Shown here: positions 25,605-33,482 of the stretch, piece after piece
How positions within the stretch are numbered: position 1 is the first letter of the stretch
Layout: the number at the start of each line of letters is the position of its first letter
Source: Akkermansia sp.
GTDB taxonomy: Bacteria; Verrucomicrobiota; Verrucomicrobiia; Verrucomicrobiales; Akkermansiaceae
Direction: 5' to 3'
DNA: 55,971 bases
Assembly: GCA_017399165.1 (NCBI GenBank)
Contig: JAFQEF010000002.1
Coordinates: 1-55,971 of the forward strand
Made by a program: the position numbers and the translations under genes
Notes under the pieces: model-generated
Told to the model about the DNA's origin: nothing
Database searches by the model: none
Seen by the model: only the letters and a program-made list of their open reading frames with translations

Positions 25605-25632
25605 TTGCATTATGGGGTTACTATGCTACACT
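25605..25632 (+). promoter_or_regulatory. promoter of small plus-strand prophage gene
   Basis: TTGCAT (25605-25610), a 16-nt spacer and TACACT (25627-25632), 6 nt before the ATG at 25639. It points against the late operon and would work independently of phage late control. Confidence 0.5.
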
Positions 25633-25638
25633 GCGGGT

Positions 25639-25833
25639 ATGAAAGCCCGCCCTGCAAAAAATAAAAAGAGACAACTCCACCAGCCCCCGCCGGAGTTTCT
25701 GAGAGCTCTGCGCGAACATAACGAAGGCTGGGCTGAGATGATGGAGGCAGAGCGCGCCAAGCACGCCAAGGAAAGAAGCGCCGATTATAAAGTGCCACCC
25801 AGCCCCAAAAAAGACCGCATTATTACTCGCTGA
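25639..25833 (+). CDS. small basic protein on opposite strand (moron candidate)
   Basis: A 64-aa, Lys/Arg-rich soluble protein (MKARPAKNKKRQLHQPPPEF...) filling a 244-bp gap between two minus-strand late genes. It has its own promoter-like sequence and the opposite orientation, the hallmark of a moron expressed in the lysogen. The function is unknown. The short length and lack of homology judgement leave room for doubt. Confidence 0.5.
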   Translation: MKARPAKNKKRQLHQPPPEFLRALREHNEGWAEMMEAERAKHAKERSADYKVPPSPKKDRIITR

Positions 25834-25841
25834 TTCGGTTC

Positions 25842-27401
25842 TCATATCTCCTCCAGTTCGTACGTGTCGCGGTAAATGATACCATCAGCCGTTCGTTTTT
25901 CCGTGCGCGTCACCCTTATCACCCGGAATCGGGTGGACTGCGTAAAAAGCACCTCGCCCTCCAGCTTCATCGGCTGGCCATGATTTTGCTGCACGGTTGT
26001 AATGGCCTCATATAGCGGGCGCAGGTCTTTCCCGCTTCGGTGTTTTCTTAAAATCAAAATTGCCTGGTATTTATTCGGCTGCTGTTGGTGCTGATTTTGC
26101 CCGCGGGCATACTTCTCGGCATTGTGCTCCGTACCGAAAGAATCCGCCAACTTCTTGCTAAGCGGCTGATAAAACTCCGCACAATTTTCCCGCAGTCCGT
26201 CAAGCTCAGCCATATCCTTAAAAGCCAAGCCTCGGTACAACACCTCGCCCGACTCCTGAGCCTTTAACCTCACAAGCAAATTCTGCATAGCCTGCCGCAA
26301 GGTGTCGCTTATCGTTCCATTGGTATCAAACTGCTTGCTTTTGTTAATCCACTGCTCAAGTGCTTCCTTTTGCAGATTTTTGAATGTTTCTTGCCCCGGT
26401 TTCTTCTTTGTCACCCACTCCGGCAAGCCTCTTTTCCATATCTCCGCCATCTCCTGCGGTGTCCATTCTCGCGTGCCGTTTAGGTCGGTGCTGATTATCT
26501 TGCCGCCTTTTTCCACCACCAGCGCGCCCATCTGCTCGCAAATAGCATCCACCACCTTGCGGTCAAGATGGCTCACATCCGCCTCCAAATGATTATTCAG
26601 AGACGTTCGGGCAGCTTCCACACGCTTGCGCTGCTCGTGCGGCATCGGCGTATCAAGCGCAGCCTCCAAACGCTCCGCGCTCAGTTCGGGCATCTCTCTG
26701 CCCACCTCATCCACAGCATCTGTCGTCAAATCGTCTATTTCCTCCGCATCCTCCTCCGGCTGCGGTGTATTTTTGCCACCCACCAGCCCCAGCTTCTCGC
26801 ACTCCTCATAGGGCACGGCTTTCACGCGCATTTTGGAGCCGAAGTCAAAAGGCGGGTACGGGTTGCCAAAGCGTGAGAGCTCCACCCAAATGGGTGACTC
26901 AATCAGCGCCACCATCTGCCCACCGCGCGCCACCCCCTGCCAATCTACGGCAGCGGCAGCCTCAGCCCAGCGGTGTTGCCAATCGCGGGGCTGCTTAGCA
27001 TCTTGAGCACGGAAGAGGCGCAGCCCCGGCTGGCTCTTATCCTTCTTCATCTGCTCGCGCTGCATCCAGCCACGGGCCATGGCCACATTGGTTTCCAGAG
27101 TCACCTCCATACGCCGGCGGGAGGAGAGGTCATGAATCCCCCCGCGTTCATCGTCTGTGGGCTCATAGCCGGCAACGTGCAGTTGCTCGCGCAGCAGCTT
27201 GCGCGCCTCGTTGGTGGTGAGCTTGCCGGCAGCTATCTCACGCGCGGCATCCTTAAAATGTTGCAAAATGCGGGCATTCTCCACACCTGCCATAAAGAAG
27301 GCGCGTTCACGCACCTGCGCCTCCACCATATCCCACTCGGCGGTGGTCATGGCGCGGGTGTCTAGTTGGCGGCGTTGTATATAATCACTTGCGGTAGGCA
27401 T
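25842..27401 (-). CDS. MuF-like head morphogenesis protein with C-terminal ADP-ribosyltransferase-like domain
   Basis: A 519-aa protein. Residues about 30-215 form the Mu gpF/SPP1 gp7-type minor head region (SPIWVELSRFGNPYPPFDFGS). Residues about 380-500 look like an ADP-ribosyltransferase: VLYRGLAF with Arg390, FYQPLSKKLADSF in the place of the STS motif with Ser415, and LEGEVLFTQSTRFRVI with Glu481 and Glu483 as the ExE motif. MuF proteins with C-terminal toxin domains are known as MuF polymorphic toxins. It may act in the host after injection or only in head assembly. The start is preceded by a linker repeat. Confidence 0.75.
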   Translation of the reverse strand: MPTASDYIQRRQLDTRAMTTAEWDMVEAQVRERAFFMAGVENARILQHFKDAAREIAAGKLTTNEARKLLREQLHVAGYEPTDDERGGIHDLSSRRRMEVTLETNVAMARGWMQREQMKKDKSQPGLRLFRAQDAKQPRDWQHRWAEAAAAVDWQGVARGGQMVALIESPIWVELSRFGNPYPPFDFGSKMRVKAVPYEECEKLGLVGGKNTPQPEEDAEEIDDLTTDAVDEVGREMPELSAERLEAALDTPMPHEQRKRVEAARTSLNNHLEADVSHLDRKVVDAICEQMGALVVEKGGKIISTDLNGTREWTPQEMAEIWKRGLPEWVTKKKPGQETFKNLQKEALEQWINKSKQFDTNGTISDTLRQAMQNLLVRLKAQESGEVLYRGLAFKDMAELDGLRENCAEFYQPLSKKLADSFGTEHNAEKYARGQNQHQQQPNKYQAILILRKHRSGKDLRPLYEAITTVQQNHGQPMKLEGEVLFTQSTRFRVIRVTRTEKRTADGIIYRDTYELEEI

Positions 27402-27407
27402 AAAGGG

Positions 27408-27476
27408 ATTTACGAAATACGAATTACGATTTACGATTTACGAATTTGGAGAAGTTCCCCGCCCGTTGGGCGGCTA
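27408..27476. repeat. intergenic linker repeat with GC hairpin
   Basis: A run of TACGAAATACGAATTACG-type words fills 27408-27446, followed by CCGCCC-GTT-GGGCGG (27462-27476). It lies between two late genes, upstream of the MuF start. One of at least twelve related linkers in the prophage. Confidence 0.7.
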
Positions 27477-27494
27477 GCTTTCACTTTTAACTTT

Positions 27495-27965
27495 TCACAC
27501 CTCCTCCGGGTGCGTCAGGCGGAAAGAGAGGAAAATGCCCCCCCATGCACCGGGGAGAGCCGGGGCCTCCTCCAGCGAGAGCCGCCGCACCGTGCAGGTA
27601 GTAAGCACAGCGTGCCACTCCGTCCACAGCGTAGGCGTGCCAGCGTGCAAGGCTTCACCCATGCGCAGCGAGCCCATGCGGTTCAGGTTAAGCGCAAGCT
27701 CCAGGCGGCGCAGGTGCCGCTCAAGCTCCGCCACCGTCGGGCAGCTTACCAGCGCCTCCCACGTCAGCACAAGCCGGGCGTTGCCTCCCGGGGCTTCATA
27801 GCCCCAATCTGCCCCCACAAGGTCGGCAGATATATTAGAGCTCTCCCACTCCCTCTCCGGCTCCGGTTGTAGCATGAGCTGGCCGGGGGCAAGCAGCCGG
27901 TGGGCAGAGTCACTGCCCTGCGGGGTATATTCTATATGCGCGCGCGCGTCGTAGTAATCAGACAT
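27495..27965 (-). CDS. phage tail-region protein, unknown function
   Basis: A 156-aa protein (MSDYYDARAHIEYTPQGSDS...) with predicted mixed beta and alpha segments and a C-terminal beta strand FLSFRLTHPEEV. It is located between the fibre gene and MuF, flanked by linker repeats on both sides. No family was recognised; a tail or neck role is plausible from position. Confidence 0.6.
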   Translation of the reverse strand: MSDYYDARAHIEYTPQGSDSAHRLLAPGQLMLQPEPEREWESSNISADLVGADWGYEAPGGNARLVLTWEALVSCPTVAELERHLRRLELALNLNRMGSLRMGEALHAGTPTLWTEWHAVLTTCTVRRLSLEEAPALPGAWGGIFLSFRLTHPEEV

Positions 27966-27970
27966 GTGGA

Positions 27971-28020
27971 TGTACGAGGTTCGAAATACAAAGTTGAATG
28001 TAGGCGGACTGAAGTCCGCC
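27971..28020. repeat. intergenic linker repeat with GC hairpin
   Basis: GTACGAGGTTCGAAATACAA-like sequence is followed by AGGCGGACT-GA-AGTCCGCC (28002-28020), a strong hairpin. It separates the fibre gene from its downstream neighbour. Confidence 0.6.
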
Positions 28021-28035
28021 GCTACGATAAGGGTA

Positions 28036-29799
28036 TCAGCGAACGCGAATAATTTTCATCTCATCACCGATTAGTTGTTTGTAATACTCTACCCAATCAC
28101 TCAAAATAGTTTTCAACGCGTCGTGATTTTCATTAATAACAACTGTAAAGCCCACGCACCCCTCAACATCGGCGGCAGGATATGTGCTACCGTAATCATA
28201 CCACACATAGCCTTTTTCGCTAACGAATGAGGCGGAGAGATTGTCTAGTGTGTCGTTGTTTTTATATAGTACAGCTTCTCCCGTTGCGGAAAATACTCGC
28301 ACCATATAAACCTCATTCTTAATTCCTATTTTTTTCTCTTGTTCGACATGGTAAAGAAGCGCAAACGGATACACGCCATTGATGGGCCCGGAGAGTAATT
28401 CTGTACCAGACGGGGTGGATTCACCTCCAAGAACTGTGTTTGCGCCTCGAATTTCAATAGTTGTCTCCGGATTAAGCATAAACTCACCAAACTCGTATTC
28501 GAGCAGCACCCAGCTATTCTCATATGCGATACTTTTCAAAGCGCACAAGTTGCCATTCACCGACACCACGGGTACATCATCTGCGGTCGCGTAAATTTGT
28601 ATGCGATTTGCCGATATTGTATCCGTAGTTGAATACGTGAATGTCAAGCCAGCCGTAGCGGGAACCGCCTGCCCCGTGGGCGATCCCAGCCCCGCCACAG
28701 AGCCGAACATTAAGGTCTTCCCCTGATTTTCTTCCTCCCATTCATCCAGCCCGGCCAACTCCACCAGAGCGTCCCCACTCACTCCCTCGTTCGCCGTGGC
28801 GGCATTCCAGGCGGCGCGTTCAGCAGCGGTGATATGCACGGTGCTATCCTCCACATGCTCGGCTGGCGCAAACACCCCCACCTGCATGTGCCAGGTGTGC
28901 TTTGCCTGCCAGCTGCGCTGGGTGGGGTCAGAGTCCGCGCCATACCCGCCGGCAGCCCCCAGCAAGCCGCCAGTGGTGGCCGGGTCCTTGGCTACCACGC
29001 GCAGGCAGCACTGACGTCCCATGTAGTAGCCCGTCTCTGCCAAGCCTTCCTCAGCATGAAAAGACACTTTTATTTCCTCACCCTCTGCCACCTCGAAAGG
29101 CTCCGCAAAATTGTAGCGCAGCACCGCGTCTACGGCGTGCTGCTGCGCGTTTGCAGAGCGGGCGATGAGCGTAGTACCGCGCCATACCTTGAGCCAAATA
29201 GGCGTATCTGCCGGGGTGGCAGTGCTATTATCGCGGCACTCCAGGGTAAGCCCTTTTATGCGCCCCGCGCGGGGCATCTCAAAGCCGAAGCCGTAGGCAT
29301 TGTAGTTGTCCTCCGTGTCTCCCTCCGGTGCTACATCCACCTCTGCATAGCCCAGCGGGGCGATAAGCTCCGCCTTCTGCTCAGGGGTCAAATCTTCATA
29401 AGTAAAATCTTCTCCGGGCTCTCCCTGTTCCCCCTTTTCTCCCTGCGGACCGCGGGGACCGGGAGCAATGTTAATCTCCACCGTGGCAGCATCCGTGGTC
29501 GTCAGGTCAGCAGCAAGCGTGTAATCCACCACCCCCTCCGTGTGAGGGAAAGCGGAGGGGCGCACAATCAAATGTCCAAACACTACAGGCTTGCCACCAC
29601 AGCGAACCTCATACGCATAGTGCCCATACGGCACGGCGGGGAAGATGATGACGTCTGCACTCTCCAGCGTAGCCGGGCGGCTCTCGCCCTCATACAGCAG
29701 AAAAGCCGTCAGAGTCTTGTCCACTCCCTCCGGCGCGGTGATATCACAGGTCACGCGGGAAAGGCACCCCGCCACCGTCTTAATGTTGTAATGCTTCAT
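28036..29799 (-). CDS. collagen-like tail fibre / receptor-binding protein
   Basis: A 587-aa protein. The N-terminal 120 residues are a beta-rich attachment domain, followed by a short Gly-X-Y collagen-like run (GPRGPQGEKGEQGEPGE, residues about 137-153), which promotes trimer formation, then a long beta-rich C-terminal half with no recognised family. This layout fits a trimeric tail fibre. It directly follows the tail tube gene. Start ATG 29799 gives MKHYNIKTVAGC; an upstream in-frame ATG at 29835 is less likely. Confidence 0.75.
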   Translation of the reverse strand: MKHYNIKTVAGCLSRVTCDITAPEGVDKTLTAFLLYEGESRPATLESADVIIFPAVPYGHYAYEVRCGGKPVVFGHLIVRPSAFPHTEGVVDYTLAADLTTTDAATVEINIAPGPRGPQGEKGEQGEPGEDFTYEDLTPEQKAELIAPLGYAEVDVAPEGDTEDNYNAYGFGFEMPRAGRIKGLTLECRDNSTATPADTPIWLKVWRGTTLIARSANAQQHAVDAVLRYNFAEPFEVAEGEEIKVSFHAEEGLAETGYYMGRQCCLRVVAKDPATTGGLLGAAGGYGADSDPTQRSWQAKHTWHMQVGVFAPAEHVEDSTVHITAAERAAWNAATANEGVSGDALVELAGLDEWEEENQGKTLMFGSVAGLGSPTGQAVPATAGLTFTYSTTDTISANRIQIYATADDVPVVSVNGNLCALKSIAYENSWVLLEYEFGEFMLNPETTIEIRGANTVLGGESTPSGTELLSGPINGVYPFALLYHVEQEKKIGIKNEVYMVRVFSATGEAVLYKNNDTLDNLSASFVSEKGYVWYDYGSTYPAADVEGCVGFTVVINENHDALKTILSDWVEYYKQLIGDEMKIIRVR

Positions 29800-29861
29800 C
29801 TTTCCTATTACTGCGTCCGGGGAGCGTTCAAACACACGCCCCCCGGACTTTGGCTTTTATC

Positions 29862-30449
29862 TTATCCCACCAGTCCCTCGCTGCGGAACGTGGTGAGCGC
29901 ATTCGCCTGAATGTTCAGCTCATACGCAGCCTCTGCCGGGTCACTCTTCGCCTCAAGCGGATTTTGGAGCGAGAGCTTGCCACGCACAAAAATACGCGCC
30001 AGCCCCGTCTCCGCACGGTAGGCGTCCGTGAACTCGAAGCACATCCACACCTCCAGCGAATCGCTGCCGGAGGCAAATGCCGGCTGCTCCTCGCCGTCCA
30101 CAATGGGGGCGGCAAGCCCGAAGGTCATCTGGAACGCCTCGGGGGCGATGTCGTTCGTGGTAAATAGCAGCTTGCGCTTGGTGGCAAGCTTCAACTCCGT
30201 TACCTTGTAGGTGCCGGTGTCGTCCACGCCCTCCACATCGGCGGTCTTGTAGTCCGTCTGCGGCTTAGCTGTGCGCACCTTGCCCCAGGGCAGCCAGTCG
30301 CCCGGGTCGGCGTATGAGGTCGGCGGCTCGGGGATGAGGGTATCGCTCACGGTGTTGCTCTCGCCACCGGCGCCGGTGATAGTGTCGCCAATCTTCACCA
30401 GCCACGCGCGGGCACCGAGAATCATCTCTGCATTAAGTCGATTATTCAT
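29862..30449 (-). CDS. major tail tube protein
   Basis: A 195-aa beta-rich protein (GDTITGAGGESNTVSDTLIPEPP; TGTYKVTELKLATKRKLLFTTND) of the length and composition of siphovirus tail tube proteins. Its position after the tail terminator and before the fibre and tape measure genes supports this. Start ATG 30449 or 30455. The DALTTFRSEG-like end completes a beta-barrel pattern. Medium-high confidence from context. Confidence 0.65.
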   Translation of the reverse strand: MNNRLNAEMILGARAWLVKIGDTITGAGGESNTVSDTLIPEPPTSYADPGDWLPWGKVRTAKPQTDYKTADVEGVDDTGTYKVTELKLATKRKLLFTTNDIAPEAFQMTFGLAAPIVDGEEQPAFASGSDSLEVWMCFEFTDAYRAETGLARIFVRGKLSLQNPLEAKSDPAEAAYELNIQANALTTFRSEGLVG

Positions 30450-30471
30450 TGTCATCTTGTATCATTCAGGG

Positions 30472-30642
30472 TTAATAAAGAATCACGCCCATCCCGTCCG
30501 TCACCAAACGGTCGGCGGTTTCCTTGGAGACGTTCACGATGGCGCCGGGCGCGGCGATGGCACCGGCCACGTGGGTGGTCTTCTTGATTTTTACGCGCAC
30601 CCACTCAGCGGCGGGTGCTTCCGTTGTCTGCTTCTTACTCAT
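30472..30642 (-). CDS. 56-aa phage protein
   Basis: A complete small ORF, MSKKQTTEAPAAEWVRVKIK... to DGMGVILY, with a beta-rich, SH3-like look (VKIKKTTHVAG, GAIVNVSKETADRLV). It fits exactly between the tail tube and membrane-protein genes in the same strand and operon. Similar short proteins with this pattern occur in the neck or tail region of Mu-like phages. The function is not known. Confidence 0.6.
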   Translation of the reverse strand: MSKKQTTEAPAAEWVRVKIKKTTHVAGAIAAPGAIVNVSKETADRLVTDGMGVILY

Positions 30643-30645
30643 AGC

Positions 30646-30897
30646 TTACTTTCCGGGGATGAGGTTATTCGGCAGAGAGATGGTGCGGCTGTAATGCACT
30701 GCACCATCAGCCGATTGGCTGTAAGTGGTGGTGCAAGAGCTCAGCACACCCACGGCCACCAGCGCACCGATGGCCGCACCAATAATCGCACCGCTGAGGG
30801 CCTTAGCCCAAGCGGCGGGTACTCCCCAGCCTGTGAGCAGGCCGGTGACGAAGTTTGCGGCAGCTGCCGCCTTGTCTTTGTCTACAGAATTATTCAT
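30646..30897 (-). CDS. small membrane protein, holin or lipoprotein candidate
   Basis: An 83-aa protein with a Gly/Ala-rich transmembrane segment (residues about 32-54, SGAIIGAAIGALVAVGVLSS) ending at LSSC, a lipobox-like Cys, then a polar 28-residue tail. It could be a holin, a spanin-like lipoprotein or a tail-associated membrane protein. Location amid tail genes is unusual for a holin. The start overlaps the end of the tail terminator gene by 4 nt. Confidence 0.5.
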   Translation of the reverse strand: MNNSVDKDKAAAAANFVTGLLTGWGVPAAWAKALSGAIIGAAIGALVAVGVLSSCTTTYSQSADGAVHYSRTISLPNNLIPGK

Positions 30898-31397
30898 TGC
30901 TTAATCTTTTGCTTATAGTTGTAAGGGATGGAGAGAGTGAGGTCTCGCCCCGTCAGATTCTCCAGCCCGGTGATTTTGCTTGTATCCAGCTCGGCAATAG
31001 CCTCCACCTGCGGCAGCGCATACGGTATACCGGCAGACTGGGGGTCCCACTGCATGACGGCATTGATGAGCTTGTAGAAAAGCCCCGCCGCTTGGCGTGC
31101 ACCCCTATCCGGGTGCAGGTTCTCCGTAGTGAGCACCACCACAATCAGGCGAGCGGCGAGCGTGCCGGTCTTGGCCTGTGAATCCGCGGGCAGCAGGCCG
31201 GGCGGCTGCGGCAGCACCGCCACCACCCCGCTGTACTGCTGTGCAGCCATGGCAAGCCCCTGGCATTGGTCTGCCCTGTCCCATGGCTCAGGGTACACAT
31301 AGGGCGCAAGTGTGCTATCCGCTGCCAGGTGCTCAATCAGCAACCCGGCAAGGCGGTACTCCGGAGCCTCCGGCAGCTCTGTGCTTGTCATGTTCAT
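30894..31397 (-). CDS. tail terminator-like protein
   Basis: A 167-aa protein (LPEAPEYRLAGLLIEHLAA..., ARLIVVVLTTENLHPD, GRDLTLSIPYNYKQ) resembling Mu gp37/DUF1834-type and related head-tail terminator proteins: an N-terminal helix, central beta-strands and a conserved C-terminal strand. It lies between the DUF1320-like gene and the tail tube gene. Start ATG 31397 (or 31391) is chosen because the upstream extension runs into the neighbouring gene. Confidence 0.55.
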   Translation of the reverse strand: MNMTSTELPEAPEYRLAGLLIEHLAADSTLAPYVYPEPWDRADQCQGLAMAAQQYSGVVAVLPQPPGLLPADSQAKTGTLAARLIVVVLTTENLHPDRGARQAAGLFYKLINAVMQWDPQSAGIPYALPQVEAIAELDTSKITGLENLTGRDLTLSIPYNYKQKIKQ

Positions 31398-31876
31398 ACC
31401 ATCGGCGTGGGGCCTGTCTCGGCGTAGCTGTGAAGCGGAGTCGGATACCATCCGCTCCCGTTGTTACCATACGCAGGCTCAGGCGCCACCATGTGGGGCA
31501 CCTGCGCCGGGCTCTCCGGCAACTGCCCGCGCTCATCCAGCACAGCCACCTCCGCACGGCGCACAGCGGCCAGCTTCTCCTCAGCCTTGGCGGCAGCTTC
31601 CTTGCGCTCCTCCTTCACGGATAGCGCAAAGCGCTTAAGGAGACGCAGCGCTGCTATATCCAGCGCGGCGGGACGTAGTGTGCGGGGGATGGTCAGCGGG
31701 TCGGCTGCCAGGCGGTTAGCCTTATTACTGGCCACCGCCTCGCGCACCTGTGCCACAATGTCAGCCAGAGTATCCTCCACGTAGGGCATCCACTCGGGGC
31801 GCGTCACCTCGACCAACTCTGCCGCCGTGAAAACGGCGGAGAGGTCATCAGCTGTCAGCGGTAGCCAGTATTTCAT
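31394..31876 (-). CDS. Mu gp36-like (DUF1320-type) neck protein
   Basis: A 160-aa protein with N-terminal MKYWLPLTADDLSAVFTAAELVEV, an all-alpha core (DTLADIVAQVREAVASNKANRL; LDIAALRLLKRF) and a Pro/Gly-rich tail. This matches the DUF1320/Mu gp36 family at the head-tail connector. It overlaps the terminator gene start. Start ATG 31876 is preferred to the longer frame. Confidence 0.7.
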   Translation of the reverse strand: MKYWLPLTADDLSAVFTAAELVEVTRPEWMPYVEDTLADIVAQVREAVASNKANRLAADPLTIPRTLRPAALDIAALRLLKRFALSVKEERKEAAAKAEEKLAAVRRAEVAVLDERGQLPESPAQVPHMVAPEPAYGNNGSGWYPTPLHSYAETGPTPMV

Positions 31877-31880
31877 GAGC

Positions 31881-32084
31881 TCAGGCGGTTGCGGCGTGAA
31901 TCTTGCGGGCAATAGCCACCGCCACAGCTACGCAGCGGTCTTGCTGCGCTTCGTCCGTAATGCGGTGTGCAAAGCGTGGGGATTGCAACAGGGAGCAGGT
32001 CACGGCCACCACCGTGGGGGTGATGTCCACGCTCTGCACCTGTTCTTCCGTCTTAGTGCTTGCGGTTTCCTTCTTCGTTGCCAT
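31881..32084 (-). CDS. small phage head-region protein
   Basis: A 67-aa protein (MATKKETASTKTEEQVQSVD...) with a polar N-terminus and an alpha-helical C-terminal part (CVAVAVAIARKIHAA). It lies between capsid and connector genes, 4 nt after the capsid gene. Comparable small ORFs occur in Mu-like head modules. Function unknown. Confidence 0.6.
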   Translation of the reverse strand: MATKKETASTKTEEQVQSVDITPTVVAVTCSLLQSPRFAHRITDEAQQDRCVAVAVAIARKIHAATA

Positions 32085-32088
32085 AGTC

Positions 32089-33039
32089 TTAGGAGATGGT
32101 CAGTCGGATGTTGCAGCTCGGGGCGGTCACGGCGAAGGCGCGGTGCGTGGCAATCTCGTACCATGTGGTGCGCTTGGCTCGCTCGTGGTAGCTCTCCACA
32201 TTCTCCACCGGGGTAGCACCACCGGCATGCAGCTGGCGCAGGCCGCTCATGTTGCCGAGGGCTTCGCCATCGTCCACATAGGTAAGCCATACTTCCTTGC
32301 CCAAGGCGTTCGTACCGGTAAAGGGAACACCCGCGCCGGGGTTCGCGTGGCCTACGGGCACCGTGCTCTTGAGGAACTTGGGCACATCTGCGCTGCCATC
32401 AATGAAGCCCAGCAGCTTGAACAAGAGGGCGGGCGTCAGCACCTTGGCATCATTAAAGGCTACCAAGTCAAGCACGGCGGCATTGTCGCAAAGGGTGTCC
32501 CATGCAGCGTCAGAGAAAAGCACGCGGTTCGGCGTCACTCCGTTCGTCTCGCGGAACTTAGTCACCAACTCACGCAGCTCCTTGATGGGCTCAGCATCAG
32601 CACCGCTCCAAGCACCCACTCCGGACTCTGCGGCTACAGCCTTGCGGAAGTAGTCGAAACCATCGCAAATGGTAGAGGTGCGGAAGTTGCTCAGCAGTGT
32701 GCCGGTCTTGCTCAGGGCAATCTGGTCGGCTGCCGCCTGCTCAGAGCCCGCACCCGGCTTCAGCTCACTGTCATCCACGCCCACACGCAGAATATGCTCC
32801 TCAAGCAGATAGGGAACATCCTCCACGCCTACGTCCACGGCACGCGCCTCCTGGTAAAGGTCGCGCTTCGTGTCATAACGGCGGAAGGCATAGCCCTGCG
32901 GGTAACGCTTAAAGGTGCCGGTCTTGCCATCCACAGCCAGAGCCGGGGCAATGAAGTCAAGCGGGCTCTGTGTCTGGCGGTTAAACCAGCCCACGCAATA
33001 ATTATAAATCGGGTAACTAAATGTATTGATAGCGCTCAT
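32089..33039 (-). CDS. major capsid protein
   Basis: A 316-aa protein at the head module position of Mu-like phages. Segments YRRYDTKRDLYQEARAVDVGVEDVPY, RVLFSDAAWDTLCD and ATHRAFAVTAPSCNIRLTIS match the HK97-type/gpT-like coat proteins (N-arm, P-domain helix, C-terminal A-domain strand). No N-terminal scaffold domain is present; scaffold is probably supplied by the upstream protease gene product. Confidence 0.8.
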   Translation of the reverse strand: MSAINTFSYPIYNYCVGWFNRQTQSPLDFIAPALAVDGKTGTFKRYPQGYAFRRYDTKRDLYQEARAVDVGVEDVPYLLEEHILRVGVDDSELKPGAGSEQAAADQIALSKTGTLLSNFRTSTICDGFDYFRKAVAAESGVGAWSGADAEPIKELRELVTKFRETNGVTPNRVLFSDAAWDTLCDNAAVLDLVAFNDAKVLTPALLFKLLGFIDGSADVPKFLKSTVPVGHANPGAGVPFTGTNALGKEVWLTYVDDGEALGNMSGLRQLHAGGATPVENVESYHERAKRTTWYEIATHRAFAVTAPSCNIRLTIS

Positions 33040-33065
33040 AATTGTCTTTTATGTTTTTTGGGGGG

Positions 33066-33464
33066 TTAGAGGAGAATAACGTCCACCAGCTGCCCGGCAG
33101 TAGTAGCCGCAGCACTGCCCACAGCCTCAGCCACAGCCGTGCCGGTGCCCGTGGTAAACGTGCCATCGCTGGCAAGTACCAACTTCGTGCCCGGCACCAC
33201 AGCAGCAGCGCTGCCATTCAGCTGAGCCTGTACCACACCGGCAAATTTGCGGTGCACAATAGTGGCGCCCGTTGCATTGCCCGCCTGTGCCGTGGCATAG
33301 CTGTCAGGGTCGCTGATAACGCCGAAAGCATCGGCATCACTCGTAGCAAGCTCAATCTCACCGGCGGCGTTAAGCTTGCCCATCTTGCCCTCATGCAAAT
33401 GCGGCGTTGCTGCCAGCGTATTGCTGTAAGGGGCGCGGAATGTAGGTGTATTCTTAGTAATCAT
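33066..33464 (-). CDS. DUF2190-type capsid decoration protein
   Basis: A 132-aa, Gly/Ala/Thr-rich beta protein (GVISDPDSYATAQAGNATGATIVHRKFAGVV) that matches the small capsid cement/DUF2190 type encoded beside Mu-like capsid genes. It would sit on the capsid surface as a trimer. 26 nt upstream of the capsid gene. Confidence 0.7.
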   Translation of the reverse strand: MITKNTPTFRAPYSNTLAATPHLHEGKMGKLNAAGEIELATSDADAFGVISDPDSYATAQAGNATGATIVHRKFAGVVQAQLNGSAAAVVPGTKLVLASDGTFTTGTGTAVAEAVGSAAATTAGQLVDVILL

Positions 33465-33482
33465 CTTTTTTGTCTGTTTGGG

